From Paramacrobiotus metropolitanus (Eukaryota > Tardigrada > Eutardigrada > Parachela > Macrobiotidae), in contig NW_026570401.1 in assembly GCF_019649055.1 (NCBI RefSeq), positions 1 to 64,000 of the forward strand: a DNA stretch of 64,000 nucleotides, written 5' to 3'. Under the pieces are notes generated by a model. It saw only the letters and a list, made by a program, of their open reading frames with translations. It was not told the origin of the DNA and searched no databases. A program made the position numbers and the translations under genes. Numbering within the stretch: the stretch's first letter is position 1; each line of letters starts with the position of its first letter. Shown piece after piece: positions 30,910 through 40,959 of this stretch.

Positions 30910-33108
30910 GTGCTGGAGAGGTTTTTTAGATTTACTATCCTTGTAGGGTTCGAAACAGACAGAATAACGGGTGACGCACCTTATGAAATTGACCTGACTG
31001 AATTTGAAATGCTGCCGTCAAACCCTACGAGAACTGTGCCAACTCGCGACAAAATTCATGTCAAAGAGAATATCCGTCTGGAATGCAAGAGCGTTTTCCA
31101 CGACATTAATGAGTATGGCAATTACGGCACGTTCCCAACAGCTTTCGTTCAAAACTTCGAGCTCGGGGAAATCGTCTCTACAGAAGAGAATGAGTTACGC
31201 CATATCTATCTAAAAAGGGCTGAATTAAAGAGGCTACTCTGTGCTATCACGCGAAAAATAAATTATCGGATGCCCGCCGATAAGGAATCGCTACTTATTT
31301 GTGGATCTCCTGGAAGCGGGAAGTCCCTTTCTTGCTATGCGTCTGCATTGCATATTTTTAGATTTAACAATGGAATTACAATCGCTTGGGTTAGTTTACC
31401 GAGGCAGAGGAACAACACCAAAGCGAGTTGTGTCATTTTGTGGCACTCGCAGAATGGTACAGAACCGGTATGGAATGTGAAGACATTTGAATTTGACAAC
31501 AACATCGGCGGATTAAAAAACGCCCTTAAAGACGAAATTTTAATGAGGGCCTGGCAGCCTGTGGTTCTGTTCGTGGATGGCGTCCGCAGCAAGGAAAAAA
31601 TGGGCGTGTCGGTGTTCGCCACATGCGGACAATGGCGAAATTCAGTGGGAGACCATAACTTGCGTCATACCATTTTTGTTTCATCAAATTTTTATTCTCT
31701 GATGGAAAATTCTGATGTGGCGGAGCTGGAACCTTTCTTCTATTTGTCGTGGACCGAAGGAGAACTGGTTGGTGCTCTGGACAATCCGACATTTCTTCGC
31801 CAAGTTTATGGCAATATCTGTTCCGAAGAGTCTGGCTCTTTCCGTACCAAATACTACGACCGGCGCCAAATCCAAAGGTCATTCGATCAGCTGCGGGACG
31901 ATGCTGAGACAACATTGAGGAAGCAATTCCTTAAAACGGGCACTTCTGCGAGAGCAGCATTCCTCGATTACGAGAAAGTGGTGAAGGAGTTGGACTATGC
32001 AGTCGACAAATTACGCAATCACTCAACCCTAATAAGTCCTTACCAGGCTAATGTTCTTGCTGATGAGTGCATACATTTATGCGATCGGTTATTTGCGTGC
32101 CACAGTAAAAACAGAGCACCGCCCCCGCCTGACACTTCCAATCGAAGAAACGTTGACATATTTTATTTATCTCATTATGTCAAGGAGGCAGCGAAACTGG
32201 TCGTCAGCCTTGAGGATCTGAACCGGTTCGGTAGAAGTTACATTGACAACCCATACACCCTTTGCTGGCTATGGGAAGATTTCGTGTATCAGAGTTTGAC
32301 AGTCCAGCCTGCGGAACCATTTGTACTTCATATGTTTAGATCCGATGTGGAAGCCCGTCTACAAGTGCCACAGAAAAGAGAGACGAGACAAAGCGTACAC
32401 CCCCAGACACCCGAACAGAAGGAGCGAGAGAGACAGATCCTGGAAGAGAGAGCGAGAGATGTTTTGCCGTTAGAGTGGCCGAAAACCAACGCATTCTATC
32501 TTATTGAGTATCTGAAGGCTAATCCACAGAAAAACCCGGGAATCATTCGGTATGACATGGTTATAGCCGAACTCCTGCCTGCTTTCGCAATGCGTCGTAT
32601 CTCTGGGGTAACTGCCCATTATTATTTGCAACCGGTGAGAAGAAACCATCCTGGATTTGATTTGGCTTATATCTATGTCAGTGGAGGAGCAGGTAGTTCG
32701 AGCGAGGAGATCACTATTTACTTTGTGGATATGACAGTCAGCGAAAGCAAATCACTTGATAAGAAACTCGAAGAGATCCCCTTGTTCCTCACAGTCGCGA
32801 GCAGTAGAGGCTTGTTCAACCTGGCATCTGTCAAGGAAATTGAATTTATTCTGTTAGCACCCAACGTGCTTGTGAATCGTGTAATTAAGCCAGTGGAAGT
32901 CGGATTATCCGTTTCTAATGATCTGCGCGGAGAGTGCTATCTGGAAAAAGATGTCCCCCTGACTATTCAAGAGATTGAAGAAGCTTTTATTTCCGGAATT
33001 ACCCGAGTGGCTGCACGGTTGGGACTGAGTCAGTGCAAACCACGTTGGAGACTGACTAGACGATATAGCCTCGGCTTCGCGGAGCCAGTGTACACAGAAG
33101 TGTCGTAA
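30910..33108 (+). CDS. Crinkler/RHS-type P-loop NTPase with C-terminal nuclease-like domain
   Basis: An uninterrupted frame of 732 codons. Residues 130-139 form a Walker A loop (ICGSPGSGKS), residues 217-225 a Walker B strand (PVVLFVDGV), residues 253-263 a sensor-like HTIFVSSNFYS, and 277-290 FYLSWTEGELVGAL. After a helical middle and a Lys/Arg/Glu-rich linker (490-516), residues 580-615 read PGFDLAYIYV and ITIYFVDMTVSESK, a plausible PD-(D/E)XK-like core (Asp583, Asp607, Lys614). NTPase followed by a restriction-like fold, with the fD...vTvs..K pattern, is the layout of Crinkler effectors and trypanosome RHS proteins, thought to descend from transposon proteins. The first codon here is GTG and the first ATG is at 31009; a TTTTTTAG acceptor-like site at 30929 suggests an upstream exon could supply the start. 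Palindrome arrays flank it. It is the only long intact gene in the window. Confidence 0.7.
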   Translation: MLERFFRFTILVGFETDRITGDAPYEIDLTEFEMLPSNPTRTVPTRDKIHVKENIRLECKSVFHDINEYGNYGTFPTAFVQNFELGEIVSTEENELRHIYLKRAELKRLLCAITRKINYRMPADKESLLICGSPGSGKSLSCYASALHIFRFNNGITIAWVSLPRQRNNTKASCVILWHSQNGTEPVWNVKTFEFDNNIGGLKNALKDEILMRAWQPVVLFVDGVRSKEKMGVSVFATCGQWRNSVGDHNLRHTIFVSSNFYSLMENSDVAELEPFFYLSWTEGELVGALDNPTFLRQVYGNICSEESGSFRTKYYDRRQIQRSFDQLRDDAETTLRKQFLKTGTSARAAFLDYEKVVKELDYAVDKLRNHSTLISPYQANVLADECIHLCDRLFACHSKNRAPPPPDTSNRRNVDIFYLSHYVKEAAKLVVSLEDLNRFGRSYIDNPYTLCWLWEDFVYQSLTVQPAEPFVLHMFRSDVEARLQVPQKRETRQSVHPQTPEQKERERQILEERARDVLPLEWPKTNAFYLIEYLKANPQKNPGIIRYDMVIAELLPAFAMRRISGVTAHYYLQPVRRNHPGFDLAYIYVSGGAGSSSEEITIYFVDMTVSESKSLDKKLEEIPLFLTVASSRGLFNLASVKEIEFILLAPNVLVNRVIKPVEVGLSVSNDLRGECYLEKDVPLTIQEIEEAFISGITRVAARLGLSQCKPRWRLTRRYSLGFAEPVYTEVS

Positions 33109-34576
33109 CAGTTTCCAAAAGTGTTTTAACAGTTTCGTTCGTTAGCCAGTTCCGCTAAAAGCAGAAACAGAAAACAAGTTTCGCGGAGTGAATTTGCTAC
33201 CGCCCCGAGCCATTTGTTTAAAATGAGTGACGTTATGTAAGGTTTTTAATTACTTCGATTTATCTCGCATCCCGGCCACTTTCAGTTTACAGTTCCACGT
33301 TCCGGCCACCGTTAAGTTGCCCTGCATGAACCCACATGAAAAACAACTTTCAACGTTACACAGGTAATTTGCAGTTTTTGAGGGCCTTTATTCATAAACC
33401 GAATACAACATGAAGCAGCTAATACATTCAACGCAAAACGCAGTTAAAAAATCTATTCCAATTTCCATACTTAACAATTGAACAAATTTTTTAATTGGGT
33501 TTTTTGTTGAATTTGATTTATTGTTTCTGGTTGTATTCGGTTCAAATCAAGTTTCTCAAAAGTTACAAATTAGCTGAGTATTAAGTAGTATTAAAAATAT
33601 TTTTTTTATGTGGGTTCATCCAGGGAACATTATGTTATCGGTGGCCGGAAATAAGGTTTTGATTAACATTAACAGTAAACTTGGTAAGAACACCAAGTAT
33701 TTTCTGTAAGCAAAGCACAAGGTGGACGCGCTAATGCCAGTTCTGACTTCTGATTGTGTGAGTGTGCGACTTGTCGACAAACATGCCTGGTATTCCTCGC
33801 TATACTTGAGTTTTAAAGATAGTGAACTTAGCCTTAAAGCTTGGATTTTTCATTATCGGAGTCGCTTCATGAGATTGCTCGACCATCAAATCCGCCCGCT
33901 GCCACCCAGCTGTCGAGCATTACACTCGTTCATTATCGTAGCTGATGCAGTGCGCACGACATTTTTCGTATACCGGACTTTGCGATGCATTCTCATCTAC
34001 AGTAGCGGCTCCAAAGTTTACTGTGTGACCAGTAGGGAAATTATGGAGCGAGCAACAAGACCGATAAAATTTGCGCGTTTCTTAACATAGAAGACCTTCA
34101 AGGAAGGAAGAAGGAAGAAATAGCAAGAAAGTAGCCAATTAGTTGTCGTATGGACAAACCTAGAGAACAAACATGTAATTTTTAAGGCTTAGCTTGACCA
34201 AAACTGATCAGCAGTTGAGGAATCCACAAAAACGGTGTGTAATTATCGACCGGAGCGTAACGAAGGTCCTCTTAATTCAGCACTAATACAAAAATGTATT
34301 TGTGTCCGTTACGAAAGGTTGTTACGAAAGGTCATTACGACTTTGTTTCAGCCTTGTTAAAATTATTGATTATTTTATTGCTATTTGTTTAGTGCTATTT
34401 TGCTAATGCTATTAATTTCAAGTTATTGTACGCGTACAGTTATGTTAATTGTTAGAATTTGCTGGGCGATTTTCTACCCATGTTTTTCGACAGAATTTCC
34501 GGAGATTTGTTAGAGCGTGATTTTTGTTCGTCGAACAAATTTTTAGCTTCGAACATTTTAGAATTTACAAATTGAA
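33109..34576. other. Noncoding stretch between the NTPase-nuclease gene and array 3
   Basis: Mostly AT-rich. A 122-codon frame at 33722-34090 has no recognisable domain. Near 34180 lies a diverged piece of the 1.5-2.6 kb tandem repeat. At about 34310-34330 there is a short direct repeat GTTACGAAAGGT containing one AAAGGTCA. No clear 3' processing signal for the NTPase gene could be fixed. Confidence 0.4.
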
Positions 34577-34730
34577 GTGGCTATTTTGCCGCACTAGGGT
34601 GGGCGAAATAGCTTGTTGGCTATTTTACCACACACTGCGTTAAAATAGCAGCTCAGCTATTTTGCCGCACTATGGTCGGCAAAATAGTCAGTTGGCTTCG
34701 GCAAAATAGTCAGTTGGCTACTTTGCCACA
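34577..34730. repeat. Palindromic TGCGGCAAAATAGC array 3
   Basis: GGCTATTTTGCCGCACTA starts the array, followed by alternating GCGAAATAGC, GGCTATTTTACCACA, TTAAAATAGCAGCTCAGCTA, TTTTGCCGCA and two copies of TCGGCAAAATAGTCAGTTGG. It is more diverged than array 2. Together with array 2 it encloses the NTPase-nuclease gene in a ~4-kb interval. Confidence 0.85.
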
Positions 34731-34739
34731 CCATTATTG

Positions 34740-37700
34740 TCTCGCCGTGCACTTTTAATGCGCTCTGTGCGGTAAAGTGCCGGAAGTTCTGTAAAACAGC
34801 GCTAATTAAGAGCGTCCAGAGGTTCTCCCAGAGTTTTCCGGTTCTTCTCCGGTAAAGTCCGGTTACCCTCCTGTGAAGTCGGTTTCCCGACCGGTGAAGT
34901 TGGGTTTGTCACCGTTGACTTGCGTTCGAAAGTCGTCCTCTGGGACCGTGTAGCCGCTCTTTGGTTGATGTCCGGCTTAAGTTGGGTACCATGTCACCCT
35001 GTTGGGGCGACACCTAGTCGCCCCCGTTTCGCGAAGCAGCGGCACTAGTTGGCGCCTGGTGAAACATTCCGTTCCTGAAGAAATCAGTTTATTGTGGCAC
35101 CTATTAGGCGCTCAAGACCGGATTGAGGTTTCACTGGGTTCACCGCATTCTCGCCTAAAGGGCAAGCTGACCCCGGGCTCAGCTTTAACTGGCTCGGAGG
35201 AAATTCTGTTCTGGGCGTCCTTATAGCTGTCACATGGATCAGTCGCGTAAGTTAGTTCCTGGTCCTGAGATTTTGTCCGTCGGGTCTGAACCGGTTGCTA
35301 TTCCATTCTATTCCGTAGCTCAGAGAAAATGCTTCCATACCGGACTTCTCTGTGACTTCCATTCTTGTACATAGGAGGCCATGGGTTGTCGGAAAATACT
35401 CTTCGGCTTTTCCTTGACTGAAGCCGATGCCTCTAATATCGGGATGGACTTTATCAACTTTGACGGTTCGGTAACTAATGCATTCTGGGCTTGTATTACC
35501 TTAACGGCGCTCTGCCTTGCACCGGTACAATCTTGGCGGGTTTGACGGTTTTCACCGGTGAATGGTGCGACGGTTTTCACCAGTTCAACCGTATGTGCAC
35601 ACTGCTGGCTGCCTCTGGTATCGGGACAGAGGTCATCAGCGGATTGGGAGAATTTACAGCCCGGTCGGCGGATTTTTCTTTCGGGACTTTGCGTGATGAT
35701 TTACGTTTCGGCGCAACAAATCCGTTATGCTGGTGACCGACAGGGCGGCTTGGGTTATGGCTTGCTCACTGGAATGGGTAGCTGCTCCATTGTCATTGTG
35801 CTTAGGCGTAAGCCTCCTTGCATTCAGCGACTTCATTGCCGTTGGCGAATTCCCTTTTTCGGCCCGTGGGAGGCAATAATGTCCGCGGTTTATACAGACG
35901 TTTCATCCAAGGCTTTACCGAGAGATCCTTCCGCGGTTTTGACCAGCATTCCATCCGCTGTATGCATGGTGAAGGGTGCAGAAGGCATTATTGCGTCCTG
36001 GGAAGTCGCATCGCAATGTCTCGATGAACCACAAAGTCCGGTTGCCCCGGCAATGTCTGTTGCGCTTTTCGGTTTGGTCGGCCCGGCGTCGCAAGTGGCA
36101 CCGGCCGGTCTGAAAACGTTATTGACGGCAAACGACCCGCGAATCACGGCAACGTTGTTGACGCCGATCGCTCTGTGGCGTTATTGACACCAGACACCCC
36201 GGCAGCGTCATTGCTATCTGGTAATGCGACTCCATTTTGGGTGCCGTGTGTTTCAATTAAGATATTCTTATCATTTTGAAACCCACTGAGGCCTGCTTGG
36301 ACTACCTTAGTACTATATCTTAATGCCGGTGTGGTCGCTCGTCCCGTAAACCAGACTTGGCACAGGTGGTCACTGACCATATCCGGAGCGAGACGACGGC
36401 GTTATCGTCATCAGTCGGTCTAACCGTACCTAACGTTCAGGTCGCCCGGCGGCGTTATTGTTTTGAGGTGGCTCGGTTCTGTGCAGTGCGTCCAGCGTTC
36501 TCCTGTCGGAACGCAGTTCCCCAGCGCAACTGTTGGCAGTATAGGACGATCTCGCTATGGTTGGTTTCCGACTTCTACGGTTAGTATGGTCCCGTTCTGG
36601 GCTTTTAGTCCGATAAGAGTTTTTTTGCCGGGCGGAAACTCATTGGCGCAATGTCGGGCACATGTACCAGGTCCCACGGCTGTTTTCTCGGTTTCTTCCT
36701 TTGACACTGTGACGGCTTTCTGGTGCACAGGGTTATCCTTTTCCGGTGCTTTGGTTGGAAGCAGAGGTCAGTGGAGCCAATAGTGCTCACCGGCCAAACA
36801 GGTTCCCCATCGAACAAACCGAGTGTATTTCACCACCGCTGGTTGGTGAAATACACTCGGTGCTCACCGGCCAAACAGGTTCCCCATCGAACAAACCGAG
36901 TGTATTTCACCACCGGGGGGGGATTAAACCGGTCCAGGGTGTGAATGCCGCAGAGCTGCTGCATTTGGCCGGAGATGGTTTAGTGTCGCTCTTGGCCTTG
37001 GTAGTACCCACCACCGTCCGGTAGGATCCCTCCGTTGGCTCCAATTTCGGTGCCGGGTGGTAAGATGGGGCACCTCGTAGTCTATCGCACCTCGTGGGCG
37101 CGGTGGTGCAACCAAGGCTGCGCAGTTTGCCGCCCCTATCGGGGCACCCACGTCATGACTCTGATGCCGGTTCATATCTCCTGACCTCGGTTATTATTGC
37201 TGCCGTTTCGGCTGCTACTTCCCCGTTGTAACTTTCGTTTGGCTAGTGAATCCGTTACCTGGACTACCGGCTGAGGCCAACATTACTGCCGTAGTAAGCA
37301 GCGGGTCTCGGGTCACTACGGGTGGCATCCCTATTGCGGACGCACGGTGCTTAGCCCGATCCCATCCTTGGGCCGCCGGCGCATTCGGCCGATGGCTTCC
37401 CCAGTCGGCACATTGCACTTCGCTTTTCTGGTGGTGAATTGCCGAAAGTGTTTCCGGAAGTCAGCCGTATTTTCCGGCATCCCAATATCCAAGTCCCACT
37501 GTAATGCCTGTTTGGTTACGCAACTCTGTAGGTAATTCTTTGCCAGCTGCTCTAAGAGATTGATACAGCCAGCCGGAACCTGCGGCACAGCCGGGAACGG
37601 CACAGCTGGGAACGGAGAAGGGGTAACGACTCATTCGAGAATTCTGAAGATAAGGTAGTTGCATTCCGCAGCGGGCTGATTAAAATTACACTGAAGCTGC
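34740..37700. other. GC-rich block, possibly decayed coding sequence, unidentified
   Basis: About 3 kb markedly richer in G and C than its surroundings, full of CCGG, GTCGGC and CCGGTGAAGT-like motifs. Frames up to 209 codons occur on both strands (35558-36187 plus; 36144-36380, 36605-36817 and 37331-37603 minus), with none dominating. Some minus-strand stretches look protein-like (KVIQAQNALVTEPSKLIKS at about 35450; NEFPPGKKTLIGLKAQNG at about 36620) but are in broken phases. I recognise no domain. It might be an old element body or a decayed repeat-type protein. Confidence 0.35.
36784..36915. repeat. Two identical 55-bp units around a palindrome
   Basis: The 55-bp unit TGCTCACCGGCC...TTTCACCACCG is present at 36784-36838 and again at 36861-36915 with no difference that I can see. 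The 22 bp between them form, with the end of unit 1, a near-perfect palindrome (CCGAGTGTATTTCACCA / TGGTGAAATACACTCGG). Confidence 0.85.
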
Positions 37701-37736
37701 TTTTACGGGGCGGTTGGTTTTGTTAATGCGTGCTAA

Positions 37737-37785
37737 TAACTGATATTAAAACTGACGTCATCTGATATTAAAACTGACGTCATCT
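37737..37785. repeat. 23-bp tandem duplication containing TGACGTCA
   Basis: CTGATATTAAAACTGACGTC is repeated twice in direct succession. Each unit holds the palindrome TGACGTCA, which matches the classical CRE/ATF site. Whether it is regulatory cannot be judged; no gene starts close by. Confidence 0.6.
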
Positions 37786-38788
37786 GTGAGAGAGACTGAG
37801 TCGAGAATTTTGGTGTTCGACAAGAAATTCTGTTTGAGCAAAGCCAAGATTTCAAGTCCAGCCGTCAGTATGGAAGAGAGTCTATGCACCGTCCAGGGGG
37901 AGTTGGCGGCCCAATTTTTTCCGGGGTGGGGAGTGAGAAACACGTATTTCGGATGTCCGCACGGAGGTTAAAATATTTATAAGAAAAACCTGCGGAGCAT
38001 AAAAATCCCATCATCTTTCATCACAGGTCGATATTTAAAAGCACGGGGAACGCCCTCTCCAGCGCTCCTGGATCCGACGAGCTAATTTTTAATGAACCAC
38101 CCGTGCGGTCGCAAGCGCAGTGCGTTATGTGTGAGTTGGGGATGTTTTGATGGGATTATTACTAGGCGATTGAATACTGTTATTTACAGCGAGATCTCTG
38201 TCAGATTTCAAGCAGATTTTATCAGTGTGTAACTGAACGTGGTTCTTAGGCTACGCCCTTCCGCAGCGCGGAAAGCAAGCGAGACACTGCGCAAAACTTT
38301 CGACGTTAATTAATGGTGAAAAAGTTCACGAAAGGGTACGCTGAGACAAACCGATCGCCATAGTGCATCCCAGCTTTCTAATAACTTTTAGTGTTTTTTT
38401 TAATCTTATCCTTTAGAGTTTAGTTTAGATCAGTGCGATTGCAAAAACTGGAATAAAATGCAGTATTTTCTGAGCTTTATTGTAAGCCTAAGCACCAGCG
38501 GGGAATCCAAAGACACCTGAATCCTCATGCTTTTTAGAGCAAAAATGGCTTCCAGTGTTCGGTTTCCCCCTTACACACCAAAAACAATTGTATAAATCGC
38601 ATGAAGACGTCAGGATTTTATTTCACACCAATGTTTTGTGTACTTCTTTAAGCGCTAGTAAATTATATACTTAATTATGTCGTCGGCGTGTCAGATCAGT
38701 GCAAGTAATCAAGACATAATTCTGGCAGTAGTATTGCACAGGATGTATACTAGTACAAGTACACCTTATTACAAAACCGTCTGCTCAA

Positions 38789-39545
38789 CTATACACAAAC
38801 CAAAAACACATCATCGAGATCAAGCTGCTTCTCAACAGTTCCTAACACACAAGCAGCATTACCACGCTGAATTTCTACGCTAAAACGTTGTAACAGAAAA
38901 TGCTTTGCGCGGATTTCACCGGTCTGCTCTCTGATGCGTCCAGCGACCTCATTGATGAAATCCATGGTAAGAGGGCCGCAGCTTCCCATTGTTTCCAACG
39001 CTACGGGTTGAAAAATGTACCGATCAGCCAAGTCAGCATACTTGCCGCACTTCCGGTGCTCGGCCGCTTCTGCTGCAGCGCCAGCATGATCGGATGTCTG
39101 ACCGATATATGTCTGCGCAAACGTATCGGCTACGGTAACATCCCACAACAACGCTTTGCCATTCTTCCAAGGATAATGCGTTAATCCATCAGGCCGCTTG
39201 CCATTCTTCCGATCCAAACCAGGTGGTTCACGGATAGACGATATCTTTGCTGATCCAATCGCTCTTTATGTGATATCGTTTAAATGCTCGTGGCGAGGTA
39301 TCCGTCCCTTGCTACGCTTACAAGATAGACCGTGGCGGCCGAACTTGTCAACAATATTACCACAAAAACATTTATACTCACTGCAAATAGGAGCACCCAA
39401 CCGTAGCGCAACCGCGATCCTCACAGCCACATCGTCCAACAAATTACCAAGGCTGGCGACGGGCAAAGCGGACAACCAAGCATCCGATTCTTTCATAGAA
39501 ATTGCCAACAAGCGTGCTTTCTCGATATCTATTGATGTGATGCAG
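38789..39545 (-). pseudogene. LINE restriction-like endonuclease end (copy 2)
   Basis: Two frames in succession. The first (39545-39266) reads ALPVASLGNLLDDVAVRIAV, then the C-x-C...H-x3-C knuckle and GRIPRH. The second (39217-38789) reads KRPDGLTHYPWKNG, ALLWDVTVADTFAQTY (PD...D endonuclease core), then AKHFLLQRFSVEIQRGNAA and the end GTVEKQLDLDDVFL. A frameshift between them kills the copy. The 5' junction at ~39545 abuts a short dispersed repeat on the same DNA, so the LINE was truncated on insertion or the repeat inserted at its end. It is more diverged from copies 1 and 3 than they are from each other. Confidence 0.85.
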
Positions 39546-39665
39546 GGTGTACATTGTAAAACCTGGCAGTGGCACCTGCCAATGACACTGCCAGTGGCGT
39601 GGCATGCTATAAAAACTGGAAACTCAGGCAACTGGTAAGCGATAAAAGCTGGCAGATGCCAGAAA
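39541..39665 (+). repeat. Short dispersed repeat, copy 2
   Basis: GCAGGGTGTACATTGTAAAA, CCTGGCAGTGGCACCTGCCA, CACTGCCAGTGGCGTGGCAT, GCGATAAAAGCTGGCAGATG. It is nearly the reverse complement of 42811-42930, so these two copies are close relatives in opposite orientation 3.2 kb apart. Confidence 0.8.
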
Positions 39666-39915
39666 CAATAATCGGTAGAAACATCCAGGTGAGATGCAGC
39701 TCCGTAACTGTTGCTGTTGGTACACTGAACTATATCGCAACTTTCAAGTCGGGGACTAGATGTACGGCGGCCTGCAAGTGCAGTCTGGTAACAAATGTCG
39801 ATCGTACCAGACGTTGTCCAGAAGCCAAGCACGGGGTACCGGTCATGAGCTGCAATGAACGCGCGTCCAGGTGCTAAGATGAGAAGCGGTCAAATTTTAC
39901 TGAAGTTGCTTTACC

Positions 39916-40213
39916 TAGTACGAGGCAAGCGACAACTCTTTCCCATCGCTTTAGTAAATTTTCTCACTTTCCCTGCTGCATCTTACCCGTGTGCAGGCGC
40001 TCACGTGATACTATTATCGTATCCATTGTAATCAGCGCTTACTGAGCCGGCGATAAAATCTCGCCTGCCGTGCTCTTCTCTATATTCTTTATCAGTTTGC
40101 ACAATCAACTATAGCATCTTACCCGTGAGCGCCTGCACACGGGTAAGATGCATCAGGGAAAGTGATAAAATTTACTAAAGCGATGGGAAAGAGTTGTCGC
40201 TTGCCTCGTACTA
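39916..40213. mobile_element. Fold-back element A with GTACGAGGC ends (298 bp)
   Basis: The left arm begins TAGTACGAGGCAAGCGACAA and extends ~90 bp to CAGGCGCTCACG. The right arm is its near-perfect reverse complement ending GTCGCTTGCCTCGTACTA. The loop is ~110 bp. TA at both ends is compatible with a TA target duplication as in Tc1/mariner-type non-autonomous elements. Noncoding. Confidence 0.8.
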
Positions 40214-40284
40214 TTTCTCTGTTGTACGCAAAACAGCACAAAATAATGTCTGGTAAAAATTTGCAACAAACGTTAATCAATAAA

Positions 40285-40959
40285 TAGTACGAGGCGTGTG
40301 TCCCTTGCTTAGATAGAGCACATTTACCTTACCATACTAAGATAACTGTGCCCGTGTTGTGCAGCGCTGTCAACCACCCAGAGATGACAACGTTAAGGCG
40401 AATTTAAACAATCTGTTGAATTAGCCGTTGATAACTTCAATTGCTCACATCTCGTGAATGTGGGAACAAAACTGTTCAAGCAATATCTCAAAAGATGTGG
40501 AAAAAATTCACAAGTTTTTTTATACCAAGTAAGTCAGGATTTAGAGCGACTGAAATAAATTAGAGCCATTTCTGTTTCCCATAGACTTAGCATAGTAATT
40601 AGTAAGTATTACGTTGAAGGGGTCCACGAAGAGATCCTATAGTGTGTCTACGAGAAATTCGAAAAGGCTACAACTTGTTTCAGTTGCTCTAAATCCTAAC
40701 TTACTTGGTATCAAAAATCTTCTGAATTTTTTCTGCATCTTTTGAGATATTGCTTAAACAGTTGTGTTCCCACATTCACAAGATGTGAGCACCTGAAGTT
40801 ATCAACGGCTGAATCAACAGATTTTTCAAATTCGCCCTAGCGTTGCCATCTCTGGGTGGTTGACAGTGCTGCACATTGAGTACACAACACGGGCACAGTT
40901 ATCTAAGTATGGTAAGGTAAATGTGCTCTATCTAAGTAAGGGACACACGCCTCGTACTT
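40285..40959. mobile_element. Fold-back element B with GTACGAGGC ends (675 bp)
   Basis: Begins TAGTACGAGGCGTGTGTCCC and ends with the complement GGGACACACGCCTCGTAC. The arms are ~265 bp and imperfect; shared landmarks are CAACCACCCAGAGATG, GCTCACATCT and TTACTTGGTAT. The unpaired centre is ~140 bp. The first nine bases equal those of element A, 70 bp away, so both probably used the same transposase. No coding frame. Confidence 0.8.

Noticed and set aside
16508-34730. The TGCGGCAAAATAGC arrays as CRISPR arrays
   Set aside because: Half-sites alternate in orientation, spacers are too short and irregular, there are no cas genes, and the genome is eukaryotic.
37737-37785. TGACGTCA duplication as a functional CRE promoter
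   Set aside because: No gene start is near; the motif is simply contained in a 23-bp tandem duplication.
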